Position numbers and translations under genes: made by a program. DNA of 64,000 bases from a bacterium SCSIO 12844. GTDB taxonomy: Bacteria; Pseudomonadota; Gammaproteobacteria; Francisellales; Francisellaceae. The notes under the pieces are model-generated. The model was not told the DNA's origin. It searched no databases and worked only from the letters and a program-made list of their open reading frames with translations. The stretch is taken from assembly GCA_024397935.1 (NCBI GenBank), contig CP073743.1, positions 2,976,001 to 3,040,000 of the forward strand, in the 5' to 3' direction. This document shows, in pieces, positions 1-8,159 of the stretch (position 1 is the stretch's first letter; every line of letters begins with the position of its first letter).

Positions 1-43
1 TGAGGATTTGCGGACGCGGGTTCAACTCCCGCCGCCTCCACCA
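1..43 (+). ncRNA. ssrA: tmRNA (ssrA), 3' end only
   Basis: The first 43 bases end in a T-arm (GGG stem, TTCAACT loop, CCC stem) followed by an acceptor strand reading GCCTCCACCA. This is the hallmark 3' terminus of bacterial tmRNA, which rescues stalled ribosomes. The rest of the molecule, including the tag-peptide frame, lies upstream of the window. A tyrosine integrase starts 189 bases downstream in the same direction, so this 3' end is probably the attachment site of a genomic island. An ordinary tRNA is less likely because of the GCCGCCTCCACCA ending, but the 5' half is not available to confirm. Confidence 0.85.
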
Positions 44-178
44 TTCACCAATTCCACCTACTTCTAAGCACATCCAACAAAGCCCATAAAATTCTTTAAA
101 ATCAATGAATTAAAGCGTTTTCCTGATCATCTCAACTCCATTTTCATCTATCGAAATCCATTTGAATCCACGTTCAAA

Positions 179-250
179 GTGGGGTAACATTTGGGGTAAC
201 TTTAATGATCGTCAATATTGGAATTTAGCGAATGGCAAAAGTTACCCCAC
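179..250 (+). promoter_or_regulatory. Repeated TGGGGTAAC motifs around the integrase start
   Basis: The nonamer TGGGGTAAC occurs twice directly (180-188 and 192-200) and once inverted as GTTACCCCA (241-249). The inverted copy lies inside the first codons of the integrase gene. Extended by one base, the outer copies form GTGGGGTAAC/GTTACCCCAC. Such spacing could be binding sites for the integrase itself or for an excisionase, giving autoregulation. The repeats are seen directly and the role is inferred. Confidence 0.5.
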
Positions 251-1419
251 TTCAAATCAAAAATGCACAACCAAAAGATAAGCCCTATAAAATTTATGAT
301 GAGCAGGGCCTATTTATGATTGTTAACCCCAATGGCAGTAAATGGTGGCGTCTAAAGTATCGTTTTCAAGAAAAAGAAAAAACTATATCTTTAGGTGTCT
401 ATCCAAAAATATCCCTTAAAGAAGCACGAGTAAAACGTAACCAACATAGACTTATTATAGAATCTAAACATGATCCATCAGAAGTAAGAAAAGAAAAAAA
501 ATTAAAGGAACGTAGTGATCATTCTTTTGCACACCTAGCTCTTTTATGGCATAAGAAAAAAGCAACTAACTGGACTACAAAATATTCTGACAGCGTTCTA
601 ACCAGAATAAAAATAAACCTTCTGCCTTATATTGGCAAAACAGATATCAATGATTTAACACCCAAAATAATGCTAGAAGTATTACGTAAAATTGAATTAA
701 GAGGCGCAATTGAAACTGCTCATCGTATTAGGTCTATTGCTAGCCAAATCTTTAAATTTGCTATTGCTATGGATATATGCATCTCTGATCCAACTCGAGA
801 TATTGGTGCAGCTTTAGCTGTCTCACCTACTAAACATTATCCATCGCTTACAAACCCAAAAGATATTTGCATCCTATTGCATAAAATTGATAAATATCCT
901 GGTAGCTTCACTACGCGCTGTGCCTTACAGTTAGCCGCTTTATTTTTTGTTCGTCCTGGTGAACTTGCACAAGCAAAATGGTCAGAATTTGATTTAAATC
1001 TCAAACAATGGCATATTCCAGCTGAACGTATGAAAATGAAGTCAAAACATATCGTTCCATTATCAAAACAAGCGATAGACATCATACAAAGCCTATCTAC
1101 ATATACCGATCATAGTCCTTATTTATTTCCACACACTAAAAGTTGGAAACAACCAATGAATCGTGAAACACTACGTTGCGGCTTAAGGCGAATCGGTTAT
1201 AAATCAGGTGAAATGACAACACACGGATTTCGTTCTATGGCTTCTACTCGCTTACACGAACTTGGATGGCCAAGTGATATTATTGAGCGTCAATTAGCAC
1301 ATGTTGAGCGCAATAAAGTCAAAGGGGCTTATAATTATGCTGAACATTTAGAAAAAAGAACTGAAATGATGCAATTCTGGGCAGATTATCTTGATCAATT
1401 AAAAATCTGCAGATTTTAG
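232..1419 (+). CDS. Tyrosine recombinase, P4-type island integrase
   Basis: This 395-residue site-specific recombinase would insert and excise the island at the neighbouring tmRNA 3' end. The N-terminal ~90 residues match the DUF4102 arm-binding domain (the LGVYPKISLKEAR stretch is typical). The central part is the SAM-like core-binding domain, and the catalytic domain runs from about 205. The catalytic set is visible: Arg241 (FVRPGELAQ), Lys near 269-271, His331 and Arg334 (THGFRS), His357 (QLAH) and nucleophile Tyr367 (GAYN). The end, RTEMMQFWADYLD, is typical of P4-like integrases and the length is normal, so the protein should be active. Its position directly after ssrA in the same orientation is the classic arrangement. 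No second att copy was found in the window. Confidence 0.95.
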   Translation: MAKVTPLQIKNAQPKDKPYKIYDEQGLFMIVNPNGSKWWRLKYRFQEKEKTISLGVYPKISLKEARVKRNQHRLIIESKHDPSEVRKEKKLKERSDHSFAHLALLWHKKKATNWTTKYSDSVLTRIKINLLPYIGKTDINDLTPKIMLEVLRKIELRGAIETAHRIRSIASQIFKFAIAMDICISDPTRDIGAALAVSPTKHYPSLTNPKDICILLHKIDKYPGSFTTRCALQLAALFFVRPGELAQAKWSEFDLNLKQWHIPAERMKMKSKHIVPLSKQAIDIIQSLSTYTDHSPYLFPHTKSWKQPMNRETLRCGLRRIGYKSGEMTTHGFRSMASTRLHELGWPSDIIERQLAHVERNKVKGAYNYAEHLEKRTEMMQFWADYLDQLKICRF

Positions 1420-1508
1420 TAATTTAGCTGTGACAGTGTGACAACTAATTATAAAGCATTCTCATATTAACTATGAATATCATAAGTAGAGACTCTGTTT
1501 ATCTATGC

Positions 1509-2813
1509 TTAAATATCTATTGCAATAAAAGCTGAATAGTTTGGATGTTTCCTATAAGAATTATTTTTCTTTCTTTCATAATATGAACCTAAAAATGTAA
1601 TATATTCATAATTCATTCTTTTTAAAATGTTTTGAGCTCTACTATTAGCATCTCTATTCGGAAAATTTAAACCAGCTCTTAATCTTATTTCATCATAACT
1701 GAACTTAATACCATGAACCTTTTCAATAAAGATTAAATCAAGCCACATTAAATTTTTCTTTTCAAGCCAAAAATCTAATATCAACTCAACTGCATTATCA
1801 TCATTATAAAATTCAAAATACTCTTGCTTTTTCTTATAATAAAGACCTTCTTTAACATTAATATACATACCATAGTTCTGTTGGACAAAATTTACTTTTT
1901 TACCATGAGGTAATGTAAACTGACGTTTTTTCAATAGTCCCACTGGCATATTTTCACATTCTTCATCTAATTTTTTGAAAACTCCTAAGGGGTTTTCTTG
2001 CCAATAAACTTCTGTTTTATGCGTTCTTAAAATAGCCTTCATAGGGTCTTTAACTATATCATCGACATATTCCATTACAACATCTTTAAAAGCCTGATAT
2101 TTAAGAGTAGTTTCTGGTGAAAAACTATATTGATAGCGTAATCGATCTTGTGCTAAAGCAAACATACAATATGCTGACCATCTAGAATAAAGTATTTCAA
2201 ACAACTCAGAAATACCTAAGTTATTATTATAACTATCACTCTTTGGTGAAGAGATAGACTTATGTTGTTTTCCTCTGCCTGTAGATTGCTCATTTATCCA
2301 ATCCTTTTCATAAGCCTTACAATTGTAAGCCCTCATCCACTCCCTAATTAAGTCTGCAATAGAGATCTTCCCTATTGACTCATCATTCATTACTCTATAA
2401 TAATTACGTAATACCTGATCTGTTGGATTTTCAAAGTCTAATTTTTCACAATAAATTAAGTGAACGATGAATCTATCATAATTCGTTTTATAATCATCAA
2501 GAAAGTAATACATAGTCCGTTTATAATTTTCCACCACGTAAAGATGAAAAAGTTGTTCGTCCATTTCAATATATGGATTTCTTATTTTATCTGGAATAAT
2601 AGTAATGTATTTATTATTATTTTCATCCACTCTATTAATAAAAGCTTCAAGATGTTCGATAGCAACCATATACAGCCATGAAAATAAAAATAATGCTTCA
2701 TTTTCAACTCTCACTTCATCATTAAGAAAGCCTAACGACAATTTAATTTTTCTGTATACACTCTCGAAAAATTCAAAGTTACTTTTTAGATACAATCCAT
2801 TATGATAAAACAT
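1509..2813 (-). CDS. Unknown island protein A (434 aa), related to its neighbour B
   Basis: I do not recognise a family. The protein is soluble, rich in aromatic and charged residues, with no signal peptide or membrane segment. Around residues 205-225 it has an ELFEILYSRWSAYCMF motif, and it shares further blocks with the gene upstream of it (2839-3969). These are a QENPLG motif, and a C-terminal segment in which a hydrophobic helix, a K-F-S-x-x-x-I step and a basic RAQNILKRMNYEY helix follow one another. The C-terminal part could be a DNA- or RNA-binding fold. It is co-oriented with B with a 25-base gap, which suggests an operon. It sits between the integrase and a broken transporter, so it is island cargo. 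A defence or regulatory role is possible but unsupported. Confidence 0.75.
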   Translation of the reverse strand: MFYHNGLYLKSNFEFFESVYRKIKLSLGFLNDEVRVENEALFLFSWLYMVAIEHLEAFINRVDENNNKYITIIPDKIRNPYIEMDEQLFHLYVVENYKRTMYYFLDDYKTNYDRFIVHLIYCEKLDFENPTDQVLRNYYRVMNDESIGKISIADLIREWMRAYNCKAYEKDWINEQSTGRGKQHKSISSPKSDSYNNNLGISELFEILYSRWSAYCMFALAQDRLRYQYSFSPETTLKYQAFKDVVMEYVDDIVKDPMKAILRTHKTEVYWQENPLGVFKKLDEECENMPVGLLKKRQFTLPHGKKVNFVQQNYGMYINVKEGLYYKKKQEYFEFYNDDNAVELILDFWLEKKNLMWLDLIFIEKVHGIKFSYDEIRLRAGLNFPNRDANSRAQNILKRMNYEYITFLGSYYERKKNNSYRKHPNYSAFIAIDI

Positions 2814-2838
2814 GATTTATTACCCTTCATTAATCTTG

Positions 2839-3969
2839 TTATTTAGACGAATCTCTATGTTTATAAAAAGCAGCTAATTTTGACAAATAATCTAACTTCA
2901 ATCTTTTCTTGGATTCCTCTATATATTTTTTTGTTTTCCTCGCATCATAAATTCCTAATACTTCAGAAATACTATTAATTGAAAACTTAACTGAGTATGC
3001 TTCTTCAAGTATTAAAATATCTACTATTGGTAATAAATAGCCTGATAATAATTTTCCACCAAGTTCATCAATACTTCTATGCCCTTTAATAGCATAAAGC
3101 TCAATATAATCATTTTTATCAACTCTTGATTTTGATGATAACTTTTCGAACAATCCATTTAATAGATCACCTGCAAAGTTAAAAGCAAATGCATGTGCCT
3201 GTGACTTGATTCTTGTAAACTTCTTACTATCATTACTACCTATTGGGTTTTCATAAAAATATGGTAGCCCCATTAATCTGGCGTGTTTTACTGTTAATGG
3301 TGATATTAATAGTTCGTTAAAGAACATACTAACATCATTATACTTTTTCCAATAAATCTGTTCATTATTAGTACGTTCAGAGTTACCATCACTACTTAAA
3401 TACCTGAACCAACATAATGCATTCCAGCGATGAAACAATGCTTCAAACAATTGATTAACCGACCATGTCATTACATCAGCATAATTTTTAATATCAAATT
3501 TATTATTAAATTGAAACGTGTGTAAATTCAGTTGTTCTTTGCATTCTCTAATGAAAGGTTTTCCCTCATATTCTTTCATTTCTTCAACATTAGCAAAGCA
3601 TAAGTGTAATTTATCAATCTCATATCCTTGGAATCTATCCGCTTCAGCAGCATAAAAATCACAAAAATCTTTAAGATCACGATCAAAGTATTTAATTGCA
3701 ATAGTTTGATTAGTGGAAAATCTGTAATTATACCAAGCAGAGCCTGGTTTATTTGAAAAAGTTTTATTCATCTGATCCACAAGACTAGCATAAGCATGTG
3801 TCATATTTAGACCTACGGATACAACAGCTGCATAAGAACCAACAAATGCTCTGAAATATCGCGCTTTCTCTTCTGGATTTTTTATATATTCACTCTGTTT
3901 AAATCGCTTCAAAATATCGAAATAAACTTTATCTTCTTGAAAAAATAATTCTATATTTCTACTCTTCAT
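2839..3969 (-). CDS. Unknown island protein B (376 aa), related to its neighbour A
   Basis: No family recognised. By eye it is a divergent paralogue of the downstream protein A: QLFEALFHRWNALCWF matches A's ELFEILYSRWSAYCMF, YENPIG matches QENPLG, and the C-terminal KFSINSISEVLGIYDARK followed by a basic helix aligns with A's last third. There is no signal peptide or membrane helix, so it is predicted cytoplasmic. It is the first gene of a two-gene unit transcribed away from the MFS remnant and toward the integrase. The paired, unequal paralogues suggest a heteromeric complex, which is inference. Confidence 0.75.
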   Translation of the reverse strand: MKSRNIELFFQEDKVYFDILKRFKQSEYIKNPEEKARYFRAFVGSYAAVVSVGLNMTHAYASLVDQMNKTFSNKPGSAWYNYRFSTNQTIAIKYFDRDLKDFCDFYAAEADRFQGYEIDKLHLCFANVEEMKEYEGKPFIRECKEQLNLHTFQFNNKFDIKNYADVMTWSVNQLFEALFHRWNALCWFRYLSSDGNSERTNNEQIYWKKYNDVSMFFNELLISPLTVKHARLMGLPYFYENPIGSNDSKKFTRIKSQAHAFAFNFAGDLLNGLFEKLSSKSRVDKNDYIELYAIKGHRSIDELGGKLLSGYLLPIVDILILEEAYSVKFSINSISEVLGIYDARKTKKYIEESKKRLKLDYLSKLAAFYKHRDSSK

Positions 3970-4000
3970 ACATAAACCTTAATTTAATTAACTTAGTAGC

Positions 4001-5015
4001 TTATTCTTTAATGCGAATTGAAATTAACAATGCAATAAAAAAACAAATAATTAACATCAAGAAAACTAACTGATAACTATTTGCTGAAGACATTGAAATA
4101 GGTAAGCCTTTATGATCAAAAAATGACAAAAATAGCCCGACTATTTGGATCATTATAGAACCTATGAGAATGGAGAACATATTGGTTATTCCTAAAGCAA
4201 GTCCAGACATATGACTATTAACAATCTTTGCTGCTCTTGTATATGCGGGAATAATGCCTGCATTAGACACTCCATATATAAAAAACATCAATGGCAACAG
4301 ACTAATATTTATTCTTGGGATATAAATTATGACTATCATAACCATTAGAGAGAAAAATGCAGATAGCCTCATTAATGTTACATTCTTAACTCTTAAACCC
4401 ACCAGCCCAAATAAAGAACATCCAACGATCATACCAATAAAAATAAGACTAACTATAAATGCAGACTGCGTATGACTTAAACTTCGAAAACTCTCTGTGT
4501 AATTCACTCCCCACATTTCTGCAAATACTGTTGTAGGCCCATAAAGACAACCAATATAGATACAATTAACCCACAAAGGTTTTATTTTCAGTATACTCTT
4601 AAAGTTTCTCAATGCTTTAAAATCATGCTTTGTCTTCATATCATTTGTATTCATTGGCAACTTTACAAAAAAGAATCCAATACTGATGATAAAAAATAAC
4701 AATGAAAAGCTAACCATAGTCAATCTTGGCCCAAGATTATCTATATAATACCTTAATGGGCCTTGACCAAACGCAGCTCCCATCATTCCCATTGCCTGTG
4801 TAATCCCTGTTAATATTGAAAACGTTCTTATTGAAAAATAGGTTGATGCTATTCTTAATGTCCCTACAAATGCAAATGCACCACAAAAGCCCATAATAAA
4901 CCTAGATAATAAAGCTGGCAAAATGCTTGTAGACTCAACGAATAATATACAAGCAACCCCTGTTATTATTGATGCTAAAGCCATAATCCTTTTTGCACTA
5001 AAATAATCTGTTAAT
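4001..5015 (-). pseudogene. MFS transporter, N-terminus replaced by IS6 end
   Basis: This is a Major Facilitator Superfamily permease fragment with about ten membrane helices. Native sequence begins at PLTDYFSAKRIM, the motif A loop between helices 2 and 3. The two helices before it, roughly 60-70 residues, are missing. The open frame continues to an ATG at 5038, but the first residues (MSKLQRS) are encoded by the terminal inverted repeat of the IS6 element, so the join is an insertion or deletion scar. Substrate is unknown; the closest general resemblance is to anion:cation-symporter-like MFS proteins. A functional product is unlikely. No matching 5' fragment is present on the other side of the IS, so the missing part was deleted rather than displaced. 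Confidence 0.8.
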
Positions 5016-5847
5016 GGGCTCCGTTGCAACTTTGACAAGTTATCTTAATTTAACTTACTCTAGTTGCTTTTACAGTTGGGCTTAACTTATGAATCCATTT
5101 AAATATCGTCAATTTGAAAGCATCTTTATCCTACAATGCGTTCGTTGGTATTTAAAATATGGTTTAAGTTATCGTGATTTATCTGAAATGATGAAAGAGC
5201 GTGGTATTGAAGTCTGTCATACAACCATTTATCGATGGGTTATACACTATTCCCATGAACTAAAGAAACGTAGCAACTGGTATCGTATGGGTAGAATTGG
5301 TAATTGGCGTGTTGATGAAACCTATATTAAGGTTAAAGGTAAATGGAAATATTTATATCGAGCTGTCACAAGGGATGGTAAAACCATCGACTTTTACTTA
5401 TCACACACTCGAAACACCAAAGCTGCTAAACGCTTCCTATCTAAAGCGTTAAAGAATAATAAAGACTGGATTCCATCAAAGATTAATACTGATTTAAATC
5501 CAGCCTATAATCATGCAATAGCTCAGTTAAAACAAGAGAATCCAAGCTACGCACACATTGAGCATCGTAAGAATAAATATCTCAATAACATTGTTGAACA
5601 AGATCATGGCAAGTTGAAACGATTAATTAAACCGATGCTTGGATTTCAGTCCATGAAAACAGCCAATGCTACGATTACTGGATATGAAGTGATGCGCATG
5701 TTTAAGAAAGGGCAATTTAAGATTTGGTTAGAAACTAAACGACAAACTGAAGCACAGTTTATCAATGAATTATTTGGTATTTATGCAGCCTAATTGTATC
5801 TGGATGAAAGCATTTTATAACTTTTAGAAATAGTTGCAACGGAGCCC
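5016..5847 (+). mobile_element. IS6-family insertion sequence, apparently complete
   Basis: The ends are perfect 15-bp inverted repeats: GGGCTCCGTTGCAAC at 5016-5030 and its complement at 5833-5847. They flank a single transposase gene, and the 832-bp length suits the IS6 family. The eight bases outside each end (CTGTTAAT and AAAATTTA) do not match, so no target duplication remains. This fits IS6-type cointegrate or recombination deletion and explains the truncated transporter. Confidence 0.9.
5089..5793 (+). CDS. IS6-family transposase
   Basis: This 234-residue DDE transposase carries out replicative transposition. The N-terminal helix-turn-helix region (YRDLSEMMKERGIEV, TTIYRWV) is followed by the catalytic triad: Asp in WRVDETYIKV, Asp in INTDLNPAY, and Glu in NIVEQDHGKLKR. 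The length is normal for IS6 and no frame damage is seen, so it is probably active. A decayed relative of the same family lies at about 46.2-46.8 kb but with a different terminal repeat (GGTTCTGTTGCAAA), so the two are separate elements. Confidence 0.95.
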   Translation: MNPFKYRQFESIFILQCVRWYLKYGLSYRDLSEMMKERGIEVCHTTIYRWVIHYSHELKKRSNWYRMGRIGNWRVDETYIKVKGKWKYLYRAVTRDGKTIDFYLSHTRNTKAAKRFLSKALKNNKDWIPSKINTDLNPAYNHAIAQLKQENPSYAHIEHRKNKYLNNIVEQDHGKLKRLIKPMLGFQSMKTANATITGYEVMRMFKKGQFKIWLETKRQTEAQFINELFGIYAA

Positions 5848-5980
5848 AAAATTTAAACTTGTTATATATTAATTGTTTATTCATTTGTCATATGATTGTT
5901 ATATAAAAGTCGCTATATTAACATAAGCTTATTGTTTTAGTGCATAAAAAGCTTAAGAAATATAACTACTTTGACAAACC

Positions 5981-6502
5981 TCATCCAAATACCTGTTTTA
6001 ATGAAGATGATTCTTCAATAGAGAATGTAGCCCCTGTATGATAAAAAGGTGCAAACGGATCATTGAGCTTATAATTTTTGCTATCTTCACAATAGCGAAT
6101 ATATTCATTTCTAAAATGTAAACTCTCTTTATCGTCTATCGATGGAATAATACTGATTCCTTTACTTTGTATAATGCCAAATAGCCCAATCATGCGTTGT
6201 TGATCTACCCTACTTTCAAACAATTCGCCCAAACTATTGTCATCAATATTTATTTTAACTCCATCAGGTAAAAATTGAAAAAATTGAGCCAAATCATCAA
6301 GATTCAAACTATTTAGTTTAGTTCCTCTAAAGTTAACTGTTGTAATATGCCCTGGAATTGCACCAACAAATTGCAATAGTTGTGATTTATCTAATGAAGT
6401 ACATAAAGGTTGATTGCTAAAATCTAGCTCAGTTTCATTTATTGGCGTCGATTTAATCTTATTGCAAAAACACCTAAAATTACCATCATATTGTATTTTC
6501 AT
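5981..6502 (-). CDS. Small leucine-rich-repeat protein
   Basis: This 173-residue protein has two or three degenerate leucine-rich repeats between about residues 24 and 95. The pattern L-D-F-S-N-x-x-L, then I-T-T-V-N-F-R-G-T-x-L, then V-K-I-N-I-D-D-N-S-L has the spacing of ribonuclease-inhibitor-type repeats seen in Legionella-like effector proteins. No signal peptide or membrane segment is present. It stands alone between the IS6 element and the metallo-beta-lactamase-like gene, with no convincing ribosome binding site. A host-directed effector is a guess; a truncated remnant of a larger LRR protein is equally possible. Confidence 0.55.
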   Translation of the reverse strand: MKIQYDGNFRCFCNKIKSTPINETELDFSNQPLCTSLDKSQLLQFVGAIPGHITTVNFRGTKLNSLNLDDLAQFFQFLPDGVKINIDDNSLGELFESRVDQQRMIGLFGIIQSKGISIIPSIDDKESLHFRNEYIRYCEDSKNYKLNDPFAPFYHTGATFSIEESSSLKQVFG

Positions 6503-6646
6503 TTAAAGGATATCTTTTGTTTCAAATAAAAATATATTTTGACCAATAAGCACTCTAAAATACATACAATTTTTATTACAGTAAAAATCACACATCTAAT
6601 TATGTCAGTATTTTAGAGCAATTTAGTTAATACAATAAATGCTAGA

Positions 6647-7363
6647 TTATGCTTTCATCTTAGCTAAAGATTCAACTAGCGCATGTTTCGCATCATTTAA
6701 TAATGCCTCTCCATGGGCACTTAATAAATGCTTAAAATCTAAGGCAAGTATTGGCTTAAACCCTTGAGCTTTAATTCCTGTTGCTTGAAGCCAGATATCA
6801 GAGATTGAGGCTTTGCCAAAGAAGTTTTGTGATTTATAAAGCTTGGCTGTTTCTTCACTAAAATAAGGGTCTTGCTTAGTCCAGTTTTTAATGCTATCAC
6901 AGCTAATTATCACACCCCCATTGGTATTTAAATACAAACAAGCTTCAGGAAAGTTCGAGTGAATAAAAGGTATTATTTGCATATTTTTTACTGGCAATTG
7001 ATTAGTTTCATCTAAATAACCATCAATCTTTGCACCATGTTCATCTGTCATGCCAGCTAATGCCCAAAGTGAAGCATCTTGATAACGTGCTTTATAAAAA
7101 GCATCATCACGGCCATGAAATGAACCAATTCTTAAGATATGTTTGACATGACCTAATCGATCAAGCACTTCTAAACCTTCATCAGATAACTTAACTGTGT
7201 TAATTAAGGTTAATTCACTACCTTCTTTTAGAATAATCATATTACGGCTATGCTGTAATCGTACACCTTCAAATGTAGTGACATTACTACCAGTTACCAT
7301 ATAAATATTCTCTAAAACTGATTCAATATTACTGTGATTAATCATCATATTTTCGTTACACAT
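6647..7363 (-). CDS. Metallo-beta-lactamase-fold-like protein without the HxHxDH motif
   Basis: This 238-residue protein resembles the MBL-fold/DUF4336-like group: an early LENIYMVTG strand, RNMIILKEGSELTLINTV, and a segment ending HILRIGSFHGRDDAFY where a canonical enzyme would have the metal-binding HxHxDH. Here only GSFHGRDD remains. Near the end, HLLSAHGEAL matches the final strand-His-Gly of the fold. A reduced or altered metal site is therefore likely, and the activity is unknown. An AAGGAGG and a closer AAGGG precede the start codon. It lies 124 bases downstream of the aldolase gene in the same direction and may or may not belong to that operon. Confidence 0.6.
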   Translation of the reverse strand: MCNENMMINHSNIESVLENIYMVTGSNVTTFEGVRLQHSRNMIILKEGSELTLINTVKLSDEGLEVLDRLGHVKHILRIGSFHGRDDAFYKARYQDASLWALAGMTDEHGAKIDGYLDETNQLPVKNMQIIPFIHSNFPEACLYLNTNGGVIISCDSIKNWTKQDPYFSEETAKLYKSQNFFGKASISDIWLQATGIKAQGFKPILALDFKHLLSAHGEALLNDAKHALVESLAKMKA

Positions 7364-7487
7364 TTTCCCTTATCCTCCTTCTTATATTAATTAAGGGCGC
7401 GCATTTTATCGAATTAAACTATATTGTCAATCATTAAATTCCATTTTTTTTGACATTACTTGATTTGTTTTAAAAAAAATTCAAGTC

Positions 7488-8159
7488 TTAACGTGAAATA
7501 TGGCCGACTTGTTGACGTATTTGCCATAAAACTTCAACATCTGATTCAGAGATAGTACTTAGTTGACCAACGCTTAATGCTTTAACTAATACTTCACAAG
7601 TATGCTCAATGCGATTAACGCCAAAAAATGCCTCTTTTAATGAATCACCATAAGAAAGTACACCATGTTTAGCTAAAATCATATTTTTACTTTTTTCTAA
7701 ATAAGGGCTAATTGCATCAGCAATTAATTCACTACCTGGTCGTGCAAAGGCTACAATTGGAACAACACCTGCACAAATGGCTAGTTCCGATAAGATATTA
7801 TCTGGAATCGATGCTAACTCTGGCTTAGCGACTGATAAAGCAATTGCATTAACAGGATGTGCATGAATGACAGCTTGAGCATTGGTTCTTTGATAGATAC
7901 GTAAATGTAGTGGTAATTCTGATGAAGGCGTATTTTCAATGATTTCACCTTCAAGACTTACAATAGCAAAATCATCCTTTTCCATCCCCCATAAATAACT
8001 ACCACTTTTGGTAATATAAATCTTATTATCATACTTAAAGCTGATATTACCATCACAGGCCGCTAAATAGTTTTTTTCAAATAATTTCTCACCAATAACA
8101 ACTGTTGTTTGCTTCAACGCATCTAAAGTAGATTCATTAAATCGCATGGCATGGCTCAT
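7488..8159 (-). CDS. ald2: Class II aldolase, probable 5-(methylthio)ribulose-1-phosphate/5-deoxyribulose-1-phosphate aldolase
   Basis: This is a 223-residue zinc-dependent aldolase of the FucA/AraD fold. Expected residues are present: Glu81 in PSSELPLH, zinc ligands His99 and His101 in HAHPVNA, and His165 in AKHGVLSYG. The gene overlaps the end of mtnA by 23 bases and mtnK lies upstream. That mtnK-mtnA-aldolase order is known from the DHAP shunt, where the aldolase splits (methylthio)ribulose-1-phosphate or 5-deoxyribulose-1-phosphate into DHAP and an aldehyde. MtnB, a dehydratase of the same fold, is the main alternative. Against it, no mtnC, mtnD or transaminase for full methionine salvage is present here. 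The assignment rests on context. A second in-frame ATG at 8147 could also be the start. Confidence 0.75.
   Translation of the reverse strand: MSHAMRFNESTLDALKQTTVVIGEKLFEKNYLAACDGNISFKYDNKIYITKSGSYLWGMEKDDFAIVSLEGEIIENTPSSELPLHLRIYQRTNAQAVIHAHPVNAIALSVAKPELASIPDNILSELAICAGVVPIVAFARPGSELIADAISPYLEKSKNMILAKHGVLSYGDSLKEAFFGVNRIEHTCEVLVKALSVGQLSTISESDVEVLWQIRQQVGHISR

Noticed and set aside
837-1085. Minus-strand open frame inside the integrase gene
   Set aside because: It is a shadow of the integrase coding frame, with low-complexity composition and no ribosome site.
7364-7487. Possible SAM-type riboswitch or attenuator near the methylthioribose genes
   Set aside because: No conserved aptamer core or strong hairpin with a U-run could be recognised; the only notable piece is a short AAGGGCGCGC.
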